Assembly: GCA_051886215.1 (NCBI GenBank)
Contig: JBJEXX010000003.1
Coordinates: 1 to 26,739, forward strand
DNA: 26,739 nt
Source of the DNA: JBJEXX01 sp051886215
Lineage (GTDB): Bacteria > Bacillota_I > Bacilli_A > RF39 > UBA660
Direction: 5' to 3'
The notes beneath the pieces are model-generated. The model was not told the DNA's origin. It ran no database searches and worked only from the letters and a program-made list of their open reading frames with translations. The translations under genes were made by a program, and so were the position numbers. Positions 7,257 to 14,349 of the stretch are shown here, piece after piece (position 1 is the stretch's first letter; each line of letters opens with the position of its first letter).

Positions 7257-7282
7257 ATGATTTATTGAAAAAGGAGATTACT

Positions 7283-8305
7283 ATGATGAAATATGTTTTT
7301 GATAGAGATGATGAAATTCTTTTTGATAAATTATTAAATACTTCAAATAAAATAATAGATATCTATAATAAATTAAGTATTATGGAACAAGAAAATAATT
7401 ATTTAGAATTTGATAATTATAAAGAAAGACTTTTACAATTAAAAACAGAAGAAGAAAATATATATAATGAAATTTATAAAAAAGAAAATAGAGGTAGAGC
7501 TTTTCGTGATTTAGTATGTAAAAAAGGAGACTTGAATTTAAATAAAGAAGATGATTATAAAAATATAAAAGACATATCTTCTAATCTTTCTTATAAAAGA
7601 ATAAAGTCAATATTAGATTTAGAATTAGATAAGAAAAAAATGGAAGAAAGAGTAGAACGTTTGACTAATAATGCTAGTGTTATTTCTAATATACCTATTC
7701 CAGTTCCAAAAGAATTTTTAGAAAGAATAGTTAGAGAAACAGAAATGAGTTACTATCGTTTGTATAATACTTATTATTTTGATGTTTTTAATTCTTTCTT
7801 AGTTTATTTAGATAGTGAAATTAATAATAGAATTAATATTAATATAAGAGAAGATTTAATTAATGTTAAATATAATTTAATAAGTAGTAATATCTCATTA
7901 GAAGATAAATATTTAAAGAATGATTATAAGATAGGTGAAGTATATTATAAAGGAATTAATATAATATATGATATGTATAATATGCCTAATAAAATTAAAG
8001 ATTTAGCTAATAAGGAACTATTTAAAGATGCAATAATAGATTGTACAAAAAATGCTTTAGTACTTGGTGATTTTCCTTTTGATAGCAATAATTATAAGAA
8101 TATATTATTAAATGTTATAATGGTTGAATCTATTTTGGCTGTTACTGATGATAATAATTTATTAAATGAAGTTAATAATATTATAGAAAGTTTTCAAACT
8201 AAAATTAAAAGTAATAATATTGCAAATTTTTTATTAGGAGATTTAACTAATAGTGATAATAACTATAATAATAAAATTATAAATATGACATTAAGACAAA
8301 ATTAA
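7283..8305 (+). CDS. hypothetical helical protein
   Basis: This 340-residue protein is not recognised. It is Asn/Lys/Glu/Asp-rich and mostly helical by inspection, with no signal peptide or clear membrane helix. A relatively apolar stretch, NASVISNIPIPVPKEFLERI (about residues 132-151), contains a Pro-rich IPIPVPKEF motif and may be an interdomain linker. A longer in-frame TTG start at 7265 exists, but AAAGGAG (7270-7276) lies inside it, 6 nt before the ATG at 7283, and the promoter start is near 7263. The gene stands alone between two terminators. The preceding coiled-coil gene is in the same orientation, and both may belong to a lineage-specific set. Confidence 0.8.
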   Translation: MMKYVFDRDDEILFDKLLNTSNKIIDIYNKLSIMEQENNYLEFDNYKERLLQLKTEEENIYNEIYKKENRGRAFRDLVCKKGDLNLNKEDDYKNIKDISSNLSYKRIKSILDLELDKKKMEERVERLTNNASVISNIPIPVPKEFLERIVRETEMSYYRLYNTYYFDVFNSFLVYLDSEINNRININIREDLINVKYNLISSNISLEDKYLKNDYKIGEVYYKGINIIYDMYNMPNKIKDLANKELFKDAIIDCTKNALVLGDFPFDSNNYKNILLNVIMVESILAVTDDNNLLNEVNNIIESFQTKIKSNNIANFLLGDLTNSDNNYNNKIINMTLRQN

Positions 8306-8306
8306 A

Positions 8307-8335
8307 AAAAACTATTGCCAAATAGTTTTTATTTT
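8307..8335 (+). terminator. intrinsic terminator before the tRNA gene
   Basis: A perfect 10-bp stem, AAAAACTATT (8307-8316) with AATAGTTTTT (8321-8330), has loop GCCA and further T's to 8335. Confidence 0.85.
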
Positions 8336-8343
8336 GTTATAAT
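8315..8343 (+). promoter_or_regulatory. tRNA-Met promoter nested in the terminator
   Basis: TTGCCA (8315-8320), a 17-bp spacer and TATAAT (8338-8343) with upstream TGT. The -35 spans the tip of the terminator hairpin. A start near 8350 lies about 9 nt before the mature tRNA end. Confidence 0.75.
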
Positions 8344-8358
8344 TACTTTATTGTGAAT

Positions 8359-8435
8359 GGCGATGTAGCTCAGTTGGCTAGAGCATTCGGTTCATACCCG
8401 AAGGGTCGAGGGTTCGAATCCCCCCGTCGCTACCA
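8359..8435 (+). tRNA. tRNA-Met (anticodon CAT, elongator type)
   Basis: The 77-nt cloverleaf has acceptor GGCGATG/CGTCGCT, D-stem GCTC/GAGC, anticodon stem TTCGG/CCGAA with loop TTCATAC (anticodon CAT), variable loop GGGTC, T-loop TTCGAAT and an encoded CCA end. The first acceptor pair is G-U, not the unpaired C-A of an initiator, and the sequence closely follows the recalled B. subtilis elongator tRNA-Met, so elongator Met is preferred over initiator. A CAT tRNA modified to read Ile AUA is a less likely alternative. The T-stem (GAGGG with CCCCC) has one apparent A-C mismatch. It is a monocistronic gene with its own promoter and terminator. Confidence 0.93.
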
Positions 8436-8445
8436 AATGTTTATT

Positions 8446-8471
8446 ACCATTGTATATCAATGGTTTTTTTT
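8446..8471 (+). terminator. intrinsic terminator of the tRNA gene
   Basis: ACCATTG (8446-8452) and CAATGGT (8458-8464) with loop TATAT run into a T-run at 8464-8471, ten bases after the CCA end. Confidence 0.85.
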
Positions 8472-8514
8472 GTTTTTAAAATCACTTATTAATAATAATT
8501 TTCCTCCTTTTTAC

Positions 8515-8543
8515 TTGTATTATAAGTTATTTATATATATAAT
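8515..8543 (+). promoter_or_regulatory. candidate promoter of the LysR gene
   Basis: TTGTAT (8515-8520), a 17-bp spacer and TATAAT (8538-8543) form a plausible sigma-A promoter. The predicted leader is about 38 nt. ATTATA (8519-8524) and TATAAT (8538-8543) form an inverted repeat, but in such AT-rich DNA this is not good evidence of a LysR box. Confidence 0.5.
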
Positions 8544-8587
8544 CATAATATATATTATCTTTATTTTATATAAGAGGAGGTTATATA

Positions 8588-9469
8588 ATGAATATAAATT
8601 TTGAGTTATATAAAGTGTTTTATGAGGTTGCTAATTGTAAAAGTATTTCAAAAGGTGCTGAAAAATTAATGATTAGTCAACCAGCAGTTACTCAGTCTAT
8701 TCAAACTTTAGAAGGCGAACTAGGTGGTAAATTATTTATAAGAACTCCCAAAGGTGTAATACTTACTAATGAAGGATTAGAACTATATGATTATATAAAA
8801 GAAGGTATGAATTATTTTGTTAATGGTACTAATAAATTTATGTCTTTAAAAAATCTGGATTTTGGTGTTTTGAATATAGGTTCAACTACAACTATTTCAG
8901 AACAATTTTTAATGCCATATTTAAAAATATTTAGTAATAAATATCCTAATGTTGATATTAATATTGTAAATGATTTAACTGATAATTTAATAAAAGATTT
9001 AAGAAATGGTTCCCTTGATATTATTATTACTGCAGTACCAGAAAACAAATTAAATGATATTAAATATGTAACTATAACAAAATTACATGATATTTTTGTA
9101 GGTGGCAATAAGTATAAAAATAATAAATATGATAGTATAGATAATTTATTTAAAGAAAATATTTTACTTCAAAAGTATCCTTCTGTTACTAGAGATAATT
9201 TTAATAAATTTTTAGTAGAAAATAATATTATATGCAATCCTAAAATGGAGGTTGTAAGTCATATTCTTCTAACAAAACTAGTTGAAAATGATTTTGGTAT
9301 TGCGCTTTTAACAAAAGAATTTATCAAAGATAAATTAAATAAAACTTTATTTGAAATAAAAACTGATGTAAAAATTAAGAATAGAGAATTAGGATACGCA
9401 ATTAAAAGTAATAGTGTACCAACTTTTACAGCTCAAAAATTTATAGAGTTATTAAAAGAAAAAATTTAA
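8588..9469 (+). CDS. LysR family transcriptional regulator
   Basis: The 293 residues have the standard LysR layout. An N-terminal winged helix-turn-helix (about 1-60; recognition helix near SQPAVTQSIQTL, residues 30-41, then LGGKLFIRTPKGVILTNEG) is followed by a linker helix and a two-lobe effector-binding domain (about 88-290). The effector cannot be told from sequence. LysR regulators typically act as tetramers on a divergent target, but here the upstream neighbour is a co-directional tRNA gene and the downstream one a HAD hydrolase 15 nt away. The likeliest local target is therefore its own operon. AGAGGAGG lies 7 nt before the ATG. Confidence 0.94.
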   Translation: MNINFELYKVFYEVANCKSISKGAEKLMISQPAVTQSIQTLEGELGGKLFIRTPKGVILTNEGLELYDYIKEGMNYFVNGTNKFMSLKNLDFGVLNIGSTTTISEQFLMPYLKIFSNKYPNVDINIVNDLTDNLIKDLRNGSLDIIITAVPENKLNDIKYVTITKLHDIFVGGNKYKNNKYDSIDNLFKENILLQKYPSVTRDNFNKFLVENNIICNPKMEVVSHILLTKLVENDFGIALLTKEFIKDKLNKTLFEIKTDVKIKNRELGYAIKSNSVPTFTAQKFIELLKEKI

Positions 9470-9484
9470 TTTGTAGGTGGTAAA

Positions 9485-10117
9485 ATGATAAAAAGAATAA
9501 TATTTGATGTAGATGATACGTTAATTCCATTTAGAGATGAGTATGTATTTAAATTATATCATGTATATAAAAAGTACGTTGATAAAGATATGAAAAATAT
9601 TATTAATTTGATTGTTGATATTACAGAAAGCTATGATAAAAAGTGTATATACTATAATAAAGAAGATTATTTAAAACATATTAATAATTATTTGGACACA
9701 GATTTAAGTGAAGATTTCATAAATGAAATTTTAGATACAATGAAAACTTTTGTTAACGAGGAAGATAAGAATATTAAAAGTACTTTAGAATATTTATCAT
9801 CAAAATATGAATTAGTTGTTTTAACAAATTGGTTTAAAGACGTTCAAGTAAAAAGACTAGAAAGTTTAGGATTATTAAAATATTTTAAAGAAATATATAC
9901 TAGCGATACCATAAAAAGAAAACCATATAAAGAGAGTTTTCTTACTGCGATAGGGAATAATAAACCAGAACAATGCGTTATGGTAGGAGATAGCTATAAT
10001 ATTGATATAAAACCAGCTAAAGAATTAGGACTCACTACTGTATATATAAATGAGAAAAATATTTCTGATTCAGATTATATGATAAAAAAAATAGAGGAAT
10101 TGAAAAATTTGTTTTAA
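9485..10117 (+). CDS. HAD superfamily hydrolase (YjjG / phosphatase-like)
   Basis: This 210-residue soluble protein has all four HAD motifs: nucleophile and acid/base D8 and D10 in FDVDDTL, motif II T114 in LTNW, the conserved Lys K146 (KRKPYKESF) and motif IV GDS at 168-170 followed by NIDIKPAKELG. A helical cap lies between motifs I and II (about residues 15-95), as in subfamily I. It probably dephosphorylates a small phospho-metabolite. The best resemblance is to YjjG-type nucleotidases, but the substrate is a guess. Its GGTGGT ribosome-binding site is 15 nt after the LysR gene, so the two are co-transcribed. No strong terminator follows, only a T-rich stretch. Confidence 0.9.
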   Translation: MIKRIIFDVDDTLIPFRDEYVFKLYHVYKKYVDKDMKNIINLIVDITESYDKKCIYYNKEDYLKHINNYLDTDLSEDFINEILDTMKTFVNEEDKNIKSTLEYLSSKYELVVLTNWFKDVQVKRLESLGLLKYFKEIYTSDTIKRKPYKESFLTAIGNNKPEQCVMVGDSYNIDIKPAKELGLTTVYINEKNISDSDYMIKKIEELKNLF

Positions 10118-10153
10118 TTTCTTTTTCTTTTTATAGAAAAAATTATTTATGTA

Positions 10154-10162
10154 TGCTATACT
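10154..10162 (+). promoter_or_regulatory. extended -10 promoter of the pilC-pilD-ylbF-rsmD operon
   Basis: TGC followed by TATACT (10157-10162) has no recognisable -35. The predicted start is near 10169 and AGGAGGG is at 10177-10183. Confidence 0.55.
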
Positions 10163-10189
10163 TTAAATTAGAGAATAGGAGGGAGTTAA

Positions 10190-11710
10190 GTGGATAATAA
10201 AAAAACTAAAACTTCACCAATAGTAATTATTGCTTTTTTTCCATTTTTTATTTTAAAATATGCTTACATAGGTTTACTTTCTATATTTGGTTTAAATAAA
10301 AAAAAGCATGAAGGAAAAGTAGCTGATACCAAAGAAACTTCCGAAAATATTAATGATAATAACAATATGGTCAATGTTCCACAGGCAGATATAAAAGTAT
10401 CTAATCAAACAAATGACGTCAAAGCGAATAACGATAATGTTAATGCTTTAAAAGGAACAAAAGTTTTAACTGGAAAAGAGAGTATTACAGGTAGAGAGCA
10501 GAAATACTATACTTTTAATTATACAATTAAATTAAATAATGGAAAACTTTACAAAAATTCCTTTGATGCTCCTAATATTAATGAAGTAGAAAGATTTTTA
10601 AAAAACGAAGGATATGAAGTTGTAAAAATTTCTCCACGTGGTAAATATGATATAGATCTTTCTTTTGGAAATAAATTAAATGTAACTACTTTAGCGTTTA
10701 CTTTAACTCAATTATCTACTTATTTAAAAGCTGGTATTCCTTTAGTTGATGCAGTTAGAATTGTTGCAAAACAAACAGAAAAGAAAAATGAAAGAAAAAT
10801 TTGGGATAAAATTACGTATTCATTACTTACAGGTAAAAGTTTTTCAGAGGCAATGATTGAACAAGGGAATGTATTTCCATCTATGTTAATAAATATGATA
10901 AAAACAGCTGAAATGACTGGTGCATTAACTGAAATATTAGATGATATGGCTGATTATTATACATCTACAAGTCAAACTAGAAAAGAGATGAAGAGTGCTT
11001 TAACTTATCCAGCGGTTATTTCTATTATTGCTGTCATAGTAACAGCTTTCATGTTGGTGGTTATTGTTCCCCAATTTGTTTCTATGTTTGAACAACAAAA
11101 TGCACAAATTCCGGCTTTTACTCAATTTATTATGGCTTTATCAGCTTTTTTAAAGAATAATTATATATATATATTAATTATTTTATTAGTATTATTAGTA
11201 ATATATAGATTGTTATTTAAAAATGTAAAAGCTTTTAAAAGAAGTATGCAGTCAATTTTTATGAAAATTCCTGTATTTGGAAAAATTATTATTTATAACG
11301 AAGTAACAATTTTTACTAAAACTTTTGCTTCTTTAATAAATCATGGTGTTAAAATTGCGGATTCTATGGATATTTTATTAAAGATAACTGATAATGAAAT
11401 ATATAAAGAATTGATTAGTGAAACATTAAATAATCTTACTAAAGGTAAGAATGTTAGTGAAGCTTTTAAAGGTAATTGGGCTTTTCCAGTTGTAGCTTAT
11501 GAAATGTTAGTTACAGGTGAAAATACAGGACAACTTGGTGCGATGATGCAGAAGGTTTCAGAGCATTTTACTAATCTTCATAAAAATATAATTAATCAAA
11601 TGAAAAGTTTGATAGAGCCAATTTTAATTCTATTTTTAGGTGTTGTAGTTGGTGGAATTATTTTAGCTATTATTATACCGATGTTTAGTATATATGATCA
11701 ACTTTCATAG
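10190..11710 (+). CDS. type II secretion / type IV pilus platform protein (GspF/PilC/ComGB family)
   Basis: This inner-membrane platform protein works with an assembly ATPase to build a pilus or pseudopilus. It has 506 residues against about 340-400 usual. Residues about 105-150 match the GspF N-terminal module (YTFNYTIKLNNGKLYKNSF, then NEGYEVVKIS). Two T2SF domains follow (about 165-300, containing LTQLSTYLKAGIPL, and about 365-500), with membrane helices near 275-298, 323-342 and 474-500. The extra N-terminal 100 residues hold a predicted membrane helix (about 10-34) and a hydrophilic Asn/Asp/Lys linker. The start is GTG with AGGAGGG 6 nt upstream. It leads an operon with the prepilin peptidase, but no assembly ATPase is nearby, so the machinery is split or incomplete. 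Confidence 0.93.
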   Translation: MDNKKTKTSPIVIIAFFPFFILKYAYIGLLSIFGLNKKKHEGKVADTKETSENINDNNNMVNVPQADIKVSNQTNDVKANNDNVNALKGTKVLTGKESITGREQKYYTFNYTIKLNNGKLYKNSFDAPNINEVERFLKNEGYEVVKISPRGKYDIDLSFGNKLNVTTLAFTLTQLSTYLKAGIPLVDAVRIVAKQTEKKNERKIWDKITYSLLTGKSFSEAMIEQGNVFPSMLINMIKTAEMTGALTEILDDMADYYTSTSQTRKEMKSALTYPAVISIIAVIVTAFMLVVIVPQFVSMFEQQNAQIPAFTQFIMALSAFLKNNYIYILIILLVLLVIYRLLFKNVKAFKRSMQSIFMKIPVFGKIIIYNEVTIFTKTFASLINHGVKIADSMDILLKITDNEIYKELISETLNNLTKGKNVSEAFKGNWAFPVVAYEMLVTGENTGQLGAMMQKVSEHFTNLHKNIINQMKSLIEPILILFLGVVVGGIILAIIIPMFSIYDQLS

Positions 11711-11718
11711 GAGGTTTT

Positions 11719-12498
11719 ATGACAACTTTGTATATGATAATGTTTTTTATAATTGGTTTATTTCTAGGATCATTTTATAATGTGGTTGGATATCGTTTAC
11801 CAAAAGGAGAATCAATAGTTTATCCTCCTAGTCATTGTCCTAATTGTAAACATAGATTAAGTGCTTTAGAACTTATACCAGTATTATCATTTTTTATACA
11901 ACGCGGTAAATGTAAACATTGCCATGAGAAAATCGCATTGTTTTATCCAATAATAGAATTTTCAACTGGTCTATTATTTGCAGTCAGTTTTTATTCTTAT
12001 AAATTTAAACCAGAACTAGCAATTGCGTTAGTTTTAGTAAGTTTATTAATGATAATAGTAGTAAGTGATCTTAACTACTTAATAATACCAGATTCTGTTT
12101 TAATTATATCTAGTATAATTATTCTAATTATTAAGTTTATTTCTGGTGGTTATCTTTCTTTTTTTAAATCTTTAGGTGGCGGATTACTTTTATTTTCATT
12201 AATGTATATTATAATGTTACTTGGTAATATGCTGTTTAAAAAAGAAAGTTTAGGTGGTGGAGATATCAAGTTAATGTTTGTCGCAGGTCTTGTTCTTCAT
12301 CCTTTAATAGGAGTTTTTTCTATATTTTTATCAAGTTTATTTGCTCTTATTCCATCATTGTTCTTATATTATAAAAATGAAGAACATGTAATACCTTTTG
12401 GACCTTTTATTTTATTCGCAGTTATAATTTTATTTTTAATGAAAATTGATGTAAATAATATATATAATTTTGTAAATTCTTTATGTATTTTTAGGTGA
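11719..12498 (+). CDS. prepilin peptidase (PilD/GspO/ComC type)
   Basis: This 259-residue polytopic membrane aspartyl protease cleaves class III signal peptides after Gly and usually N-methylates the new N-terminal residue. The N-terminal domain has GSFYNVVGYRLPKGESI-type sequence and two zinc-binding CxxC pairs (C40/C43 and C65/C68), which generally accompany methylase activity. The catalytic Asp residues are D117 (SDLNYLIIPD) and D182 (GGGDIKLM), matching the family's paired Asp sites. AGGAGG overlaps the stop of the platform gene and lies 4 nt before the ATG. A pilin-like substrate is encoded at 14062. The presence of both peptidase and platform genes points to a competence-type or secretion pseudopilus. 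Confidence 0.95.
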   Translation: MTTLYMIMFFIIGLFLGSFYNVVGYRLPKGESIVYPPSHCPNCKHRLSALELIPVLSFFIQRGKCKHCHEKIALFYPIIEFSTGLLFAVSFYSYKFKPELAIALVLVSLLMIIVVSDLNYLIIPDSVLIISSIIILIIKFISGGYLSFFKSLGGGLLLFSLMYIIMLLGNMLFKKESLGGGDIKLMFVAGLVLHPLIGVFSIFLSSLFALIPSLFLYYKNEEHVIPFGPFILFAVIILFLMKIDVNNIYNFVNSLCIFR

Positions 12499-12502
12499 TA
12501 TT

Positions 12503-12811
12503 ATGTATGAACAAGTAAATAATAAAATAAATGAAATTATTGCATTATTTCAAGAAAATGATAATATTAAAGAAATGATTAGATTAAAAGATGAATTACT
12601 TAATGATGATGACATTAAAAGTAAGTTAACAGAATATGAAAAATTATTAGTTAATCCCTATGATAAAAAATGTCTTGAAATTAAAAAGTATCTCTTAAAT
12701 GATAAAAGATTTGCTAAATATAAAAACTATGAAGATGATCTTTATATTTTAGTTTTAAAAATAAATAAAGAATTAAGTGGTTTATTAAAGGAAAAGAGTT
12801 GTTTTAAATGA
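12503..12811 (+). CDS. YlbF family protein
   Basis: This 102-residue helical protein has the YlbF/YmcA pattern: an N-terminal helix with regularly spaced acidic residues, then a segment like NDKRFAKYKNYEDDLYILVLKINKELS at the C-terminal half (cited in pieces, residues about 66-92). In B. subtilis YlbF joins YmcA and YaaT in a complex that modulates RNase Y and is needed for competence and sporulation. The gene order supports the call: it overlaps rsmD by 4 nt, as ylbF lies close to ylbH (rsmD) in Bacillus. It starts 4 nt after the prepilin peptidase with GGTGAT upstream. No ymcA or yaaT is in the window. Confidence 0.75.
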   Translation: MYEQVNNKINEIIALFQENDNIKEMIRLKDELLNDDDIKSKLTEYEKLLVNPYDKKCLEIKKYLLNDKRFAKYKNYEDDLYILVLKINKELSGLLKEKSCFK

Positions 12812-13359
12812 AAGTTATCAGTGGAGCATTAAAGGGTAGAAATATAGTAGGTTATAATATTGAAGGTACTAGACCTACGATGGATCGAGTTAAAGAAAGC
12901 CTTTTTTCGATGATTCAAAACTATATAGATAATGCAGTTGTATTAGACTTGTTCGCAGGTAGTGGCTCTTTAGCTATAGAAGCCATAAGTAATGGAGCGA
13001 GTTATGCTTATTTAGTTGATAATAATATAAAATGTATTCAAGCGATAACTAAAAATATAAATAACTTTAATATTGAAAGTAAAACTAATATAATAAAAGA
13101 TGATTATGGAAATGCTTTAAATTTATTTAAAAATAAAAATATCAAATTTGATATAATTTTTTTAGATCCCCCATATAAAAATAAAGATATTCCGAATATT
13201 ATAACGTATATTATGAAAAATGGTCTACTTAGTCAAAAAGGAATAATCATTTGCGAAATAAGTGATATAAATTTAATTAGAGAATATAATGAATTAGAAT
13301 TAATTAAAAATAAAAAATATGCGGATAAATATATTATTATATATAAGAACAAGCATTGA
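12808..13359 (+). CDS. rsmD: 16S rRNA (guanine966-N2)-methyltransferase RsmD
   Basis: This 183-residue SAM-dependent methyltransferase modifies G966 of 16S rRNA. N-terminal MKVISGALKGRNIVG and RPTMDRVKESLFSM are characteristic of RsmD. The SAM-binding motif I is DLFAGSGSLAIEA (starting at D47), and the catalytic DPPY is at 120-123 (FLDPPYKN). The start overlaps the ylbF stop as ATGA, implying translational coupling; no good ribosome-binding site is needed. It ends the operon. Its TGA stop lies within the -35 TTGACA of the next promoter, and no hairpin terminator follows. Confidence 0.94.
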   Translation: MKVISGALKGRNIVGYNIEGTRPTMDRVKESLFSMIQNYIDNAVVLDLFAGSGSLAIEAISNGASYAYLVDNNIKCIQAITKNINNFNIESKTNIIKDDYGNALNLFKNKNIKFDIIFLDPPYKNKDIPNIITYIMKNGLLSQKGIIICEISDINLIREYNELELIKNKKYADKYIIIYKNKH

Positions 13360-13384
13360 CAAAATTTTACCTCAGTATTAAAAT
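13356..13384 (+). promoter_or_regulatory. consensus-like promoter overlapping the rsmD stop
   Basis: TTGACA (13356-13361), exactly 17 bp, then TAAAAT (13379-13384). The -35 contains the rsmD TGA stop codon. The predicted leader is about 15 nt and includes GGGAGG (13395-13400). Confidence 0.75.
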
Positions 13385-13405
13385 AAGATTAATTGGGAGG
13401 GTTTT

Positions 13406-14050
13406 ATGAAAGAAAAATTACAAGTTTTAAAAGAAAATTATGGAAAGATAGTTTCTAAAACAAAAGAAGTTTTTGAGTTGAGTAAAGAAACTACAGTTAA
13501 ATTTAATGAATTGGATACTGAAAATAAATTTGAAAAAGAAGAAAAATTAGAGGATGCCGTTAATTTTTATTTAGATGAAACAACGGATATGGAAAAACAA
13601 CTTGTTGATTATTATAATGAGGATCATGCAAAATTTTTAGAAACAATGAAGGAATTAATTGAGCAAGGACAATATGATGACGAAAAAATTAATAAACTTT
13701 TAGTATATAAAAGTTGTGGTGTTGTAGAATTTGCCAAAAAGGCTAATGAGTTATCAGATTTAATAATTGAAACTCAAGCATTAAGTTATGAAATTAAAAA
13801 TGAATTTAGTAAAGATCCACGTGTTAAAAATATAACAGAAAAGACAAATTTCGCTATTGATACAGCTAGCGCAATAATAAGTCCTTATAGAGAAGTTGCT
13901 AAAGAACAATTTTCTGTATTAAAAACAATTGCAACTAATAAAGTAGTCGATACTAAAAATGATTTAGAAGAAAAAGTATCTAAAGGTTTCAAAACTTTAA
14001 GTAAGAAATTAGACGATTTTTCAAATAAATTAAATAACGATAAGAAATAG
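13406..14050 (+). CDS. helical hypothetical protein upstream of the pilin-like gene
   Basis: This 214-residue, highly charged, Lys/Glu-rich protein is probably all helical with no membrane segment or signal peptide. It is not recognised. The C-terminal third (about 145-214) is amphipathic (ASAIISPYREVAKEQFSVLK, then a KNDLEEKVSKGF repeat-like tail) and resembles membrane-surface or coiled-coil helices in general form only. It has a strong promoter of its own and is followed after 11 nt by the pilin-like gene, so the two are probably co-transcribed. A role with the pilin is possible but unproven. Confidence 0.78.
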   Translation: MKEKLQVLKENYGKIVSKTKEVFELSKETTVKFNELDTENKFEKEEKLEDAVNFYLDETTDMEKQLVDYYNEDHAKFLETMKELIEQGQYDDEKINKLLVYKSCGVVEFAKKANELSDLIIETQALSYEIKNEFSKDPRVKNITEKTNFAIDTASAIISPYREVAKEQFSVLKTIATNKVVDTKNDLEEKVSKGFKTLSKKLDDFSNKLNNDKK

Positions 14051-14061
14051 AAAGAAGAAAT

Positions 14062-14265
14062 ATGAATAATAAGGGATTTGCAATTACTTCAATGGTATAT
14101 GGCTTAGTTTTATTAGCTAGCTTGATTTTGTTTTTAACGTTAGGTGTTTTAGATATGACTAATGTTGATAATGATAAATTTACTGATGATGTTGAAGAAA
14201 AATTGATTTATTGTGATTATACATATAATTCTGATACAAAAACATGTAAATTTGGTGAAGAATGA
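14062..14265 (+). CDS. small type IV pilin-like protein
   Basis: The product is 67 residues. MNNKG followed by FAITSMVYGLVLLASLIL is a class III (prepilin) leader: a short polar leader with Lys, Gly at -1, Phe at +1, then an apolar helix to about residue 31. The predicted peptidase site is between G5 and F6. Position +5 of the mature chain is Ser, not the usual Glu. The mature chain would have only about 36 residues beyond the helix, with a Cys pair (C51 and C62) that could form a disulfide loop. The upstream ribosome-binding site is weak (AAAGAAG). Its stop codon sits in the terminator stem. A prepilin peptidase and platform protein are encoded 1.6-3.9 kb upstream. Confidence 0.75.
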   Translation: MNNKGFAITSMVYGLVLLASLILFLTLGVLDMTNVDNDKFTDDVEEKLIYCDYTYNSDTKTCKFGEE

Positions 14266-14285
14266 TATAATTATCATTCTTTTTT
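14259..14285 (+). terminator. intrinsic terminator containing the pilin-like gene's stop
   Basis: A perfect 9-bp stem, AGAATGATA (14259-14267) with TATCATTCT (14272-14280), has loop TAAT and T's at 14280-14285. The TGA stop (14263-14265) is in the 5' arm. Confidence 0.85.
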
Positions 14286-14289
14286 GTTA

Positions 14290-14317
14290 TTTACAAATTA
14301 TATTTTTTTGTTATAAT
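14290..14317 (+). promoter_or_regulatory. promoter of the 14350 gene
   Basis: TTTACA (14290-14295), a 16-bp spacer and TATAAT (14312-14317) with TGT upstream. The leader of about 26 nt contains GGGGGAT. Confidence 0.75.
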
Positions 14318-14349
14318 AATTAACAGTAATTTATTTTGGGGGATTATAT

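Noticed and set aside
7265..7282. TTG start for the 7283 gene
   Set aside because: AAAGGAG lies inside the extension and the predicted transcript start is almost at the TTG.
8519..8543. ATTATA-N13-TATAAT inverted repeat as a LysR operator
   Set aside because: Coincides with the -10, does not fit the usual T-N11-A box, and such repeats are expected by chance in this AT-rich gap.
8353..8604. Open frame covering the tRNA-Met gene, starting GDVAQLARAFGSYPKGRGFESP
   Set aside because: This is the classic false translation of a tRNA gene; the DNA folds as a full cloverleaf with its own promoter and terminator.
8812..9108. Antisense open frame within the LysR gene
   Set aside because: It is fully opposite a well-recognised gene and has no promoter or ribosome-binding site.
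10118..10145. T- and A-rich stretch after the HAD gene as a terminator
   Set aside because: Only a weak A/T stem with no G-C pairs; not convincing.
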